Source: Vibrio hepatarius
GTDB taxonomy: Bacteria; Pseudomonadota; Gammaproteobacteria; Enterobacterales; Vibrionaceae
Assembly: GCF_001274785.1 (NCBI RefSeq)
Contig: NZ_LHPI01000001.1
Span: forward strand, 186,001-250,000
DNA: 64,000 bases
Direction: 5' to 3'
This document shows positions 41,976-51,300 of this stretch, piece by piece; the stretch's first letter is position 1, and each line of letters starts with the position of its first letter. Under the pieces are notes generated by a model. The model worked only from the letters and a program-made list of their open reading frames with translations. It was not told the DNA's origin and searched no databases. The translations under genes and the position numbers were made by a program.

Positions 41976-42293
41976 AAAAACCTCTGAAATTTACCATTTG
42001 TGCCGGTTAATGACGTAATTTTGAAACACTTCACAATCTTGTGCAACGATTTTCGGGCGTACAAGTGTTGCATGAAACTGATATTTTTTATTATTTTCAG
42101 TAGTTTAGTAATAAAACACTATTTTATTGCAATATAAGCTTTAGAGTAATTTACCTATAAAATCATACTTTTTAGTGTTGATACGAGTATAGAAGTAATT
42201 GAATCAAGTGCTTAGTTTATCGCCATTTAAACAACACAAAGCAAATTAGTGCTTTACAAGGGGTATGGCAAAAACTACTATACCTCCCGCAAC
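41976..42293. other. Non-coding gap before tRNA-Ser
   Basis: About 320 AT-rich bases with the presumed promoter of the MaoC-type gene at the left and the tRNA promoter at the right. I see no gene. Confidence 0.5.
42253..42281 (+). promoter_or_regulatory. Promoter of tRNA-Ser
   Basis: TTTACA and TACTAT stand 17 bases apart, with a GC-rich stretch (CCTCCCGC) between the -10 box and the tRNA that fits stringent control. Confidence 0.55.
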
Positions 42294-42384
42294 GGAGAGA
42301 TGGCTGAGTGGTTGAAAGCACCGGTCTTGAAAACCGGCATACGTTAATAGCGTATCTAGGGTTCAAATCCCTATCTCTCCGCCA
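42294..42384 (+). tRNA. tRNA-Ser (anticodon UGA)
   Basis: Acceptor strands GGAGAGA and TCTCTCC pair; the T arm AGGGTTCAAATCCCT is intact, the anticodon loop is CTTGAAA (anticodon TGA), the long variable arm typical of serine tRNAs (CATACGTTAATAGCGTATC) is present, and CCA is encoded. It marks the left edge of the accessory island; a decayed copy lies at 51641. Confidence 0.97.
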
Positions 42385-42388
42385 CATT

Positions 42389-42422
42389 CGAAAAGCCCGC
42401 TGAGTAATCAGCGGGCTTTTTT
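42389..42422 (+). terminator. Terminator of tRNA-Ser
   Basis: AAAAGCCCGCTGA-GTAA-TCAGCGGGCTTTTTT directly after the tRNA. The same hairpin is duplicated beyond the tRNA relic at 51729. Confidence 0.9.
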
Positions 42423-42488
42423 CGTTTGGCATGGTAGGAAAAAGTGATGCGATCAAGTTTCTACTCAAAGGCCGCACCACAAACATTA

Positions 42489-43277
42489 TTACCATCTACA
42501 CTCAGCTACAGTGGCTAAATCATATTCTGATTCATTATCTAAAAACCTCAGTCTGCCAAAGTCTTTGCACAATGTATCTATAAAGACACCACTTTCTAAT
42601 AAAGTATCTAGGGGCACTGGAACTAATTTGTCGTTATGAGCACCACTTAGGGTCAATTTATAACGTTCATAAGAATGACGCTCTTCATCGCTCAAAGATG
42701 ACTTCGATTTATGCTCAAAAACTCGGCCATACAGCCAGAATTTGATATTGCCGAGCGAAAACTCGATAAGAGGTTCTCCGAAGTATGTTCCATCTTTTCT
42801 ATCATCTGCCTTCAGCATCGAATGAACCGTTAATACCAAAGCTACACTGTACGATTTGCCAGCCACCTCAATTTCCGGAGATCCAATCTCACATTCATGA
42901 TCAGCGTCAGATAATTCATACAACTTGTCTTTTCTAATTATTGCGGCATCGATGTTTTCTTCTCGCAAATAAGGGTGAGAATGAGCGGTTCCTATATATT
43001 GATACTGGTCTCCGAACACTTTCGCGATGTCTTTTTTAATTAAAAGAGATTGAGAGCTAAATTCAACAGAAGAACGTTTTCGCTTTGCAGACGTCTCTAC
43101 AGAGACATGATTTATCGTACATTTAAATGGATGTGTTTTGTTCACGTACCCCCAAAGGTGAGCGGCGGTTTCTACAGAAATACTTTTGCTGCCCTGATGC
43201 TTTACAGCATAAGCTTCTAAACCAGCCATGATTAGCTCAAATATCGCACTTTTGCTGACTGAAATTGTCGCGGTCAT
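42489..43277 (-). CDS. JAB/MPN (Mov34-type) metalloprotease-like protein
   Basis: A 262-residue protein whose N-terminal half fits the JAB/JAMM fold: catalytic-type Glu in SVETAAHLWGY (E36), then a long insert and GTAHSHPYLREENID (H99, H101). The classical H-x-H-x7-S-x2-D is altered: at the standard distance the Ser is missing. D110 follows a loop two residues shorter, with Glu in the Ser place, and an SDAD occurs only later (123-126). JAB proteases remove ubiquitin-like tags in eukaryotes and act in several bacterial defence systems. I choose ATG 43277 behind AAGGAA; the GTG at 43337 has no ribosome binding site. Second gene of a pair divergent from hsdM. Confidence 0.65.
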   Translation of the reverse strand: MTATISVSKSAIFELIMAGLEAYAVKHQGSKSISVETAAHLWGYVNKTHPFKCTINHVSVETSAKRKRSSVEFSSQSLLIKKDIAKVFGDQYQYIGTAHSHPYLREENIDAAIIRKDKLYELSDADHECEIGSPEIEVAGKSYSVALVLTVHSMLKADDRKDGTYFGEPLIEFSLGNIKFWLYGRVFEHKSKSSLSDEERHSYERYKLTLSGAHNDKLVPVPLDTLLESGVFIDTLCKDFGRLRFLDNESEYDLATVAECRW

Positions 43278-43342
43278 TTTTTCTTTATTCCTTTTATTGA
43301 CGGTTATTTGCTCAATTTGATGAGAGGTAAGACGCACAAGAG

Positions 43343-44224
43343 TTATCGGGCGAACTCTACATGTTCTTTCAGTTTGTTTTTATAGCGCTCATAAAGCGAA
43401 TCCCATACATCTTCACTTACCATGTCTAGTGGTACGTATTCTTCAAAAATGACACCACTGTCATCAGGGTAGGCAAGCTCGGTATAAGCATAACGTGGGC
43501 CATCTGCATAAAGCGCTTCCCAACATTCGATGCATTCATCTTTAAACCACTCTTTTGTGATTGGCTCAGGGTCGTTATCCAGAAGATGAATTAAGTTCTT
43601 AGAATCGAAGAAATAATGTTCTTCACTTTTGACATCAAACAAGTAGCTAGAAAATAAAGCGATAGCTCTTCCGTCCCATAATCTGTAGCGGTGGTACTGA
43701 GACGTATAGTGCTCCTTTACTCGATCGAGAAGGTGACGTTCACATAAAGCGCTTAAGTCTTTGTTCCTTAATGTCGGGACTTCTGGAATTGGTTCAATGT
43801 CACAAAAGCCTCTATGGCCAAATAAGTAGCGTTGAGTCAGCTTAGAGGTGATGGAATCAGCGGAACCTTTAAGTGCAATGTCGTTGCATGGCAGTTTTTG
43901 GGAAGAGTCTGCAATTTTGTTGGCCAGCGCCTTAACAATGTCTGTAGCGGTTGATTTGACTTTCTCAACCAATTTTGAGCTTAAATAGCCTTGAGCTGAG
44001 ATTTTTAAAATTCCCTTTCGTGCAGGAATATAACGTGGAGAGGAAAGCGTGAGTGCTGTTGCGGTGTCTAGTGATTTCAAGGTTGCTTGCTGGTCTAAGT
44101 CAACCTTTAGGTAATCACAGAACACTGCTAACTGCTCTTTAAAGTCGTTCAGTAGCTCAAGTCTTTCGTATTCTAGTTCTTGACGTTCTTCTTTCGAAAC
44201 ATCTTGGTAAGTCGTACCTGACAT
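43343..44224 (-). CDS. Unrecognised protein paired with the JAB-like gene
   Basis: A 293-residue soluble protein with no signal peptide or membrane span. The N-terminal ~50 residues look like a coiled coil (SKEERQELEYERLELLNDFK). The middle is Ser/Lys/Ala-rich and the C-terminal third is rich in aromatic and acidic residues (FFDSKNLIHLLDNDPEP, KDECIECWEALYADGPRYAY). I recognise no family. ATG 44224 follows AGGGCG; a longer reading to 44341 lacks support. It lies 65 bases before the JAB-like start and shares the divergent promoter region with hsdM, which suggests an accessory or separate defence role. Confidence 0.6.
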   Translation of the reverse strand: MSGTTYQDVSKEERQELEYERLELLNDFKEQLAVFCDYLKVDLDQQATLKSLDTATALTLSSPRYIPARKGILKISAQGYLSSKLVEKVKSTATDIVKALANKIADSSQKLPCNDIALKGSADSITSKLTQRYLFGHRGFCDIEPIPEVPTLRNKDLSALCERHLLDRVKEHYTSQYHRYRLWDGRAIALFSSYLFDVKSEEHYFFDSKNLIHLLDNDPEPITKEWFKDECIECWEALYADGPRYAYTELAYPDDSGVIFEEYVPLDMVSEDVWDSLYERYKNKLKEHVEFAR

Positions 44225-44447
44225 ATTGTTACGCCCTATAATGCAATGAGTTGCACTAATATATACTTCCTTCAACAAAAAATCTGACGATTCTGACGGA
44301 AACTCAAGTCGTTCGGGTGAAATTGCGTCAAAAAGGCACAATATGCTTATTACCTCATAAAACCATACTTTACAGAGTTATAAATTAAGGATTTTTGTGA
44401 TTCGACTGGTATCATAAGGCCAATTTTTCGAACTCAAGAAACCCGTA
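44225..44447. other. Divergent promoter region of the island
   Basis: A 223-base AT-rich gap between the JAB-pair genes and hsdM. No clear operator palindrome was found. Confidence 0.45.
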
Positions 44448-46151
44448 ATGAACGAACAAGAACAACTATTCCTCAAAGAGCTTGAAAGCAAGCTCTGGAC
44501 AGCTGCAGACAAGCTCCGTGCGTCACTCGATGCGTCTCAATACAAACATGCGGTGCTTGGCTTAATATTCGTTAAATACGTGTCTGACGCCTTCACGCTG
44601 CGCCAAGAAGAGCTAAAACAAGACTTTGCCAACCCTGACCACGAGTATTTCCTCGATCCAGAAGGTTACACGGCTGAAGAGCTTGAACAAGAAATCGCGA
44701 TTGAGCTGGAACAGAACGATTACTACAAAGAGAAAAACGTGTTTTGGTTACCAACAGAGTCTCGTTGGAAGTTCCTGCAAGACAATGGGCCGATGGTCAT
44801 TGGCGGTGCCGATTTGGTTATTGATGGTAAGACGAAGAAAATTACTTCTGTTGGTCACCTGATTGATAACGCTTTGGAAGGCATTGAGCGCGACAACCAG
44901 AAGCTAAAAGGTGTACTCAACAAGCACTACGCATCGCTAAAAATTGATCAGGCAAAACTGAATGAGCTGATTAACCTAATCGCGACTATCCCCTTCAATC
45001 ATAAGTCGCTTAACAGCAAGGATATTCTTGGTCACATTTACGAATACTTCTTAGGCCAATTTGCGCTTGCTGAAGGTAAGAAAGGCGGCCAGTTCTACAC
45101 GCCTGCATCAATCGTTTCACTGATTGTTGAGATGATTGAGCCGTTTGAAGGCCGTGTGTATGACCCAGCAATGGGTTCGGGCGGTTTCTTTGTGCAATCA
45201 GAGAAGTTTATTGAGCGCCGTGCTAACCAAAAAGAGATTGATCCGCTAACGCAAAAACAAAGAATCTCGATTTACGGTCAGGAATACAACTACACCACAT
45301 GGCAGCTTGCTGCGATGAACATGGCAATCCGTGGCTTGGATTATGATTTTGGTAAGGAGCCTGCCAGTACTTATACCAATGACCAGCACCCTGATTTACG
45401 TGCCGATTTCATCATGGCTAACCCGCCTTTCAACATGAAAGAGTGGAATACAGGTGTTGATGATAACGACCCGCGCTGGGTATACGGCACACCACCATCA
45501 GGTAACGCTAACTTTGCTTGGATGCAGCATATGCTTTACCACCTTGCTCCTGATGGCTCGCAAGCCTTGTTACTTGCCAATGGTTCGATGAGTTCGACCA
45601 CTAACAACGAAGGCGAAATTCGTGCGGCATTGGTCGAGAACGATTTGGTTGAGTGTATGGTTGCGCTTCCGGGACAACTGTTTACCAATACCCAAATCCC
45701 TGCTTGTATCTGGTTCTTAACCAAAAACAAAAAGGCTCGTACCGATAAATCAGGTCGTAAGCTGCGTGATCGTAAAGGTGAAATGCTGTTTATTGATGCT
45801 CGCAACCTCGGCTATATGAAAGACCGCGTACTTCGCGATTTTACTCGTGATGATATTCAGAAAGTCGCCGACCTTTACCACGCTTGGAAAACAGGTGAAG
45901 AAGTTAATGGCGTGGTTTATGAAGACCAAGCAGGCTTCTGTAAATCGACAACGTTGGAAGAGATTAAGAAACACGATTTTGTGCTGACTCCGGGACGTTA
46001 CGTTGGCGCCACAGAAGAGCTAGATGACGGCATTCCTTTTGCTGAAAAGATGGCAACGCTAACAGCTAAGTTAAGTGAGCAATTTGCAGAATCAGCAACG
46101 CTAGAAGCAGAGATCAAGAAGAACCTAGCGGGGTTAGGCTATGAGTTGTAA
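44448..46151 (+). CDS. hsdM: Type I restriction-modification DNA methyltransferase subunit HsdM
   Basis: N6-adenine methyltransferase (567 residues) that works with HsdS to protect host DNA. It has the N-terminal helical domain (LRASLDASQYKHAVLGLIFV), the SAM-binding motif YDPAMGSGGFFVQ (~237) and the catalytic NPPF in IMANPPFNMKEW (~325). It is complete. It overlaps hsdS by 11 bases and begins an operon hsdM-hsdS-HrgA-like-hsdR. ATG 44448 has a weak upstream AAGAAA. Confidence 0.96.
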   Translation: MNEQEQLFLKELESKLWTAADKLRASLDASQYKHAVLGLIFVKYVSDAFTLRQEELKQDFANPDHEYFLDPEGYTAEELEQEIAIELEQNDYYKEKNVFWLPTESRWKFLQDNGPMVIGGADLVIDGKTKKITSVGHLIDNALEGIERDNQKLKGVLNKHYASLKIDQAKLNELINLIATIPFNHKSLNSKDILGHIYEYFLGQFALAEGKKGGQFYTPASIVSLIVEMIEPFEGRVYDPAMGSGGFFVQSEKFIERRANQKEIDPLTQKQRISIYGQEYNYTTWQLAAMNMAIRGLDYDFGKEPASTYTNDQHPDLRADFIMANPPFNMKEWNTGVDDNDPRWVYGTPPSGNANFAWMQHMLYHLAPDGSQALLLANGSMSSTTNNEGEIRAALVENDLVECMVALPGQLFTNTQIPACIWFLTKNKKARTDKSGRKLRDRKGEMLFIDARNLGYMKDRVLRDFTRDDIQKVADLYHAWKTGEEVNGVVYEDQAGFCKSTTLEEIKKHDFVLTPGRYVGATEELDDGIPFAEKMATLTAKLSEQFAESATLEAEIKKNLAGLGYEL

Positions 46152-47415
46152 TCAAACTCTAACAGTTGGTGATATCGCGCAAGTTTTTGATGGCCCACAT
46201 GCAACACCAAAAAAAATCGAAGCGGGCCCATATTTCTTAAGCATATCCAGCTTAGAAAATGGAAAATTAGATTTATCTAAATCTGCTCATGTCAGTGACG
46301 AAGATTTCAAGAAATGGACACGTAGAGTAAAACCTGAAGAAGGTGATATTTTGTTTTCCTATGAAACAAGGCTTGGTGAAGTAGCTATGATGCCCGCAGG
46401 TGTAACTGCTTGTTTGGGTAGACGTATGGGTCTATTGCGACCAGATCGTACCAAAATCTTGCCTGAATACCTCTTGTACGCATATCAATCTCCTGCATTT
46501 CAAGAGACTATCCGTTCTAAGACAATTCACGGAGCGACAGTTGATCGCATTGCTTTGAAGGAATTGCCAAGCTTTCCAATACAAGTTCCTCCAATTTTAG
46601 AACAAGAAAAGATCGTAAATGTACTTAAAGGTTATGACCGAAAGCTGATTCTAAATGCAGAAACTAATAAAACCCTAGAACAAATGGCACAAGCCATCTT
46701 TAAATCATGGTTCGTTGAATTCGATCCAGTGAAAGCCAAGATGAACGGCGAACTGCCAGAGGGTATGGATGCGGCTACTGCCTTGCTATTCCCCGAGAAG
46801 CTCGTTGAAAGTGAACTAGGATTGATTCCCGAAGGTTGGGAAGTTGGTGCTCTTTCATCTGTCGTAGATGTCATCATGGGGCAATCACCTAAAGGGTCGA
46901 CATACAATGACCAAAATGAGGGAACTCCATTAGTTAATGGGCCAGTTGAGTTCGGTGTGTACCATCCAGTTGCTCAGAAGTGGACGACAGCACCAACAAA
47001 GATGTCAAAGAACAAAGATCTAATAGTTTGTGTTCGTGGCTCAACCACTGGGCGATATGTTGTCAGTGACGGAGAGTACTGCCTTGGAAGAGGTGTGTGT
47101 TCTATCCGTTCAAATGATTTTCCATCTTTTGCTAATTACTTATTCAAGAGCGAATTAAATAGCCTTTTGCATCTTACAACAGGATCCACTTTTCCTAGTT
47201 GGAGTGGCCCAACATTAAAGAATTTCAAAGTTGTTGTTCCTCCCGAGACCATCATAGAAAAGTTTGAACTGTTAATCGGTAAATTGTGCGAGATGATGGC
47301 TAGAAATACAGGACAGAATGAAACCCTTTCTACCTTAAGAGATACACTGCTTCCTAAATTGCTTTCCGGCGAAATCGAGTTAGGACAGGCTCAAGAATTA
47401 GCAGAGGTCGAATAA
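46141..47415 (+). CDS. hsdS: Type I restriction-modification specificity subunit HsdS
   Basis: A 424-residue protein with two target-recognition domains (residues ~5-150 and ~225-380), each followed by a conserved helix: LEQEKIVNVLKGYDRKLILN (~162) and the C-terminal LIGKLCEMMARNTGQNETLS. Each recognition domain reads half of a bipartite DNA target; the target cannot be derived from sequence. The segments coding for the recognition domains look more AT-rich than the rest, as is usual for exchanged modules. It overlaps both neighbours. Confidence 0.94.
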   Translation: MSCNQTLTVGDIAQVFDGPHATPKKIEAGPYFLSISSLENGKLDLSKSAHVSDEDFKKWTRRVKPEEGDILFSYETRLGEVAMMPAGVTACLGRRMGLLRPDRTKILPEYLLYAYQSPAFQETIRSKTIHGATVDRIALKELPSFPIQVPPILEQEKIVNVLKGYDRKLILNAETNKTLEQMAQAIFKSWFVEFDPVKAKMNGELPEGMDAATALLFPEKLVESELGLIPEGWEVGALSSVVDVIMGQSPKGSTYNDQNEGTPLVNGPVEFGVYHPVAQKWTTAPTKMSKNKDLIVCVRGSTTGRYVVSDGEYCLGRGVCSIRSNDFPSFANYLFKSELNSLLHLTTGSTFPSWSGPTLKNFKVVVPPETIIEKFELLIGKLCEMMARNTGQNETLSTLRDTLLPKLLSGEIELGQAQELAEVE

Positions 47416-48344
47416 TGGCAACCCGAGTAGAAATGATTATCGAAACGCTCAAGGCGAACCCCGACAAGAAGTTTACTGCTCGGGGTTTAGCCAAAGAATT
47501 TGTGCTTCGATATCCAGAAGAAATCGCTGAGAAGCAAGCAAACCCGCGATACAACACCGAAGAAAAGCTTATCGCCCAGCTCGCGGCAGAAATTGGTGGG
47601 GAACGCACTGAAAGAGCGAAAATCGTTTGTCCTAATGTCGCCACTCGAGACAAACCAAGACCTAGGGTTTATTACTGGGAGCAGAAGCCTACACCTGCTC
47701 ATCAGGAAGATGATCTTAGCGATGCAGATGAATCAGACATCGATACGCCTCTCGTGCCGCAAAGCTTAAGCGAGCACGATCTCTACCCAATGTTGATTGA
47801 GTACCTCAGCAAGGATTTGGGTCTTTACTGTCAGCGCATTGACGAGCGTAAATCTAAAAACTCTCATGGCAACGGTGGCAATCACTGGTTACATCCTGAC
47901 GTGGTGGCGCTAGAGCCGCTCGACCAAGGTTGGAATGAAATTGTGAGAAGCTGTGTGCGCAGTGGGAATCACAGCTCGGTTCGACTTTGGTCTTTTGAAG
48001 TGAAGAAACATCTTACCAAAGGCAATGTACGAAAATACTTTTTCCAAGCCGTATCGAATTCGAGTTGGGCCAATTTCGGCTACCTTGTTGCCACAGGTTT
48101 AAATAGCGACGTTGAAGGTGAGCTGCAAATGTTGTCGAGCTTGCACGGGATTGGCGTGCTGATTCTGGATATTGAATCTTTGTTTGATAGCCAAATACTC
48201 ATTCCAGCTCAAGAAAGAGTCAACGTGGATTGGCAATCTGCAAACCGAATCGTCTCTGAAAATAGGTATTTCCACCATTACATTGAGCAGGTTGTCATTT
48301 ATAACCAAACCGGACGGTTGATTAAGAGCGCATGGAATAAATAA
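47415..48344 (+). CDS. HrgA-like protein: winged-helix plus PD-(D/E)XK nuclease-like domain
   Basis: A 309-residue protein between hsdS and hsdR. The N-terminal ~90 residues resemble a winged-helix/HARE-type DNA-binding domain (FTARGLAKEFVLRYPEEIAE), followed by an acidic linker (EDDLSDADESDID). The C-terminal part contains LHPDVVALEPL (~160) and SFEVKKHLTKGNVRKYFF (~194), which fits the PD...ExK active-site core. I place it with COG2958/HrgA proteins known from restriction loci; their function is not settled. A one-base overlap with hsdS shows it belongs to the operon. Confidence 0.7.
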   Translation: MATRVEMIIETLKANPDKKFTARGLAKEFVLRYPEEIAEKQANPRYNTEEKLIAQLAAEIGGERTERAKIVCPNVATRDKPRPRVYYWEQKPTPAHQEDDLSDADESDIDTPLVPQSLSEHDLYPMLIEYLSKDLGLYCQRIDERKSKNSHGNGGNHWLHPDVVALEPLDQGWNEIVRSCVRSGNHSSVRLWSFEVKKHLTKGNVRKYFFQAVSNSSWANFGYLVATGLNSDVEGELQMLSSLHGIGVLILDIESLFDSQILIPAQERVNVDWQSANRIVSENRYFHHYIEQVVIYNQTGRLIKSAWNK

Positions 48345-48360
48345 TAAGGATAAAGGCTTA

Positions 48361-51300
48361 ATGATTACTGAAGACCAACTAGAACAACAATGCCTCGATT
48401 GGTTTAAAGAGCTAGGCTACCAATACCAAAATGGCTATGACATCGCACCAGATGGTGATACGCCTGAACGTGAAAACTATCAGCAAGTCACGCTACAGGC
48501 GCGTTTAGTCTCTGCCTTGGAAACCTTAAACCCAAATGTGCCCAGTGACACCTTAATCGAAGTAGCGAAAATCGTTGCCACACCGCAAACGCCTGTACTG
48601 ATTAAAAACAACAAACTCTTTCACCAATATTTAATCGAAGGTGTGCCTGTTGAATACTCGGTAATGGAGCAAGGACAATGGGTGACCAAGCATACTCATG
48701 TTCGATTAATTGATTTTGAGAACCGCGAGAATAACGAATTCTTAGTGGTCAATCAGTTCACCATCACAGGCACCAAAGTCAATCGTAGACCAGATGTGAT
48801 TGTCTTTATCAATGGCTTGCCAATGGCGGTCATTGAGCTGAAAAATCCAGCCGATGATCACGCCGATATTTGGAATGCTTACAATCAAATTCAAACTTAT
48901 AAAGAAGAAATCGCTGATCTCTTTGTGTTCAATGAAGCGCTGGTCATTTCAGATGGATGGACGGCGCGAGTCGGCTCGTTAACGGCTAATAAAGAACGTT
49001 TCTTGCCATGGAAGACGATAGAGAGTGAAGACGACAAGCCACTACTCGAATTCCAATTAGAAACCATGGTGCGTGGCTTCTTTAAGCCAGAATTGCTGCT
49101 CGATTACATTCGCTACTTCGTATTGTTCGAAAATGATAGCGACAAGATCATCAAAAAAATCGCAGGTTATCACCAATTCCATGCCGTGCGTGCTGCGGTG
49201 AAAGCGACTGTTATCGCGGCCACAACCTCTGACCAAGTCACCGAACCACGAGCCAACTATGCCAATACGGTGGTGCCCGGAAGCAAAAAAGCAGGCGTGG
49301 TTTGGCATACCCAAGGCAGCGGGAAAAGCATTTCGATGGTCTGCTACGCGAGTAAGTTACTTCAACAGCCGGAGATGAATAACCCAACTTTAGTGGTGGT
49401 GACTGACCGTAATGACTTAGACGGTCAGTTATTTAATACCTTCACCATGGCGCAAGAAACGCTAAAACAGATTCCTCAGCAGGCAGAAGATCGTGATTCA
49501 TTACGCGATTTACTGCTCAATCGTCAATCCGGTGGCATCATCTTCACAACCGTACAAAAGTTTGCGCTGCTCGATGAAGAAATGGCACATCCTATCCTTT
49601 CTGAGCGCTCGAATATCGTGGTGGTGTCAGATGAGGCGCACCGCAGTCAGTATGGCAATAAAGCTCGCCTAGTAGATGTTAAAGACGCAGGTGGCAATGT
49701 GATTGATCAGCGTTATGTTTATGGTTACTCCAAATACATGCGTGACGCGCTGCCAAATGCCGCTTTTATTGGTTTTACAGGTACACCGATATCGATGGAC
49801 GATAAAGATACTCGCGGTGTCTTTGGTGATTATGTTTCTATCTACGATATTCAAGACGCGGTCGATGATGGCGCAACAGTGCCGATTTACTACGAATCTC
49901 GCTTAGCCAAGCTCGATATTAATCAAGATGAAATCGAAGCGCTTAACGATCAGGTCGAAGAGGAAATTGGCGAAGACGAAGAAACTGAGAGTCGTGAGAA
50001 AATAAAATCACAGTGGTCAGCTCTCGAAAAACTCGTTGGTGCAGAGCCGAGAATCCAGCAGGTTGCGCAAGATCTGGTTGAGCACTTTACGACTCGCTGT
50101 GAAACCTTTCCGGGCAAGGCTATGATCGTTGCGATGAGTCGCGAGATTTGTGTGGATTTATACGATGCCATTGTGGCTATCAAACCCGAATGGCATAGCG
50201 AAGATCCAAACAAAGGCGCGATCAAAATCGTCATGACAGGCAGCGCCGCTGATAAAGCAAAAATGCAGCCTCATATCCATGATAAGAAGACCAAGAAGCT
50301 GTTCGAGAAACGTTACAAAGATACCGATGATGAATTGCAATTGGTTATTGTGCGCGATATGTGGTTAACAGGTTTTGATGCGCCTTGCTGCCATACCATG
50401 TATATCGATAAACCAATGAAAGGTCATAACCTTATGCAGGCGATAGCCCGTGTGAACCGCGTGTTTAAGGATAAGCCCGGAGGTTTAGTGGTCGACTATA
50501 TTGGTATTGCCAATGAACTTAAAAACGCACTTAAGACCTATACCAACAGTCAGGGTAAAGGCAAGCCAACCGTTGATACCGCTGAAGCTTTCGCAGTCTT
50601 TATGGAAAAAATCGACGTAATTCGCGGTATGTTTGCCACGCCAGTTGATGGTGCAGTCTTCAATTATCGTCCGGATTTTGAAACCAAACCACTGCAACTG
50701 CTTCCGGGTGCCGTGAACCATATATCTGGTCTCTCACACCGCAACAGCAAAGGCGAAGAAGCTCGTGATGGAAAACGCCGTTTTCTTGATGTCATGGCTG
50801 CGTTGATGAAAGCCTTCTCTCTATGTAATACCTTGGATGAGGTTGATGGTTATAAGAGTGAAATCGCCTTTTACGGAGCGATCAAGACCGCCTTCTTAAA
50901 ACATTCTACGGTTGATAAAAAGCGTAGTGATGAATTGCGTAATTCTGCTTTGCGCCAGATCCTAAACAATGCAATTGTGGCGGACGGAGTCGATGACATC
51001 TTCAAAACCGTTGGCTTAGATAAACCTAATATCGGTTTGCTATCGGAAGAGTTTCTCGAAGATGTAAAACACATGAAGGAGAAGAACCTCGCGGTCGAGT
51101 TACTGGAGAAATTACTGCGTGATGAAGTCAAAGCTCGGATGAAAAACGACGTGGTGCAAGAGAAGAAATTCTCGGAACGCATTATGTCGACGCTGCAAAA
51201 ATACCATAACCGTAGCATTGAAACCGCACAGGTCATTGAGGAGTTGATCCAGTGGGCGAAAGAAATGCAAGCCGACGCTGAGATGATGGATAAACTCAAC

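Noticed and set aside
43278..43337. GTG start at 43337 for the JAB-like gene
   Set aside because: No ribosome binding site, and the extra 20 residues precede the natural start of the fold; ATG 43277 has AAGGAA.
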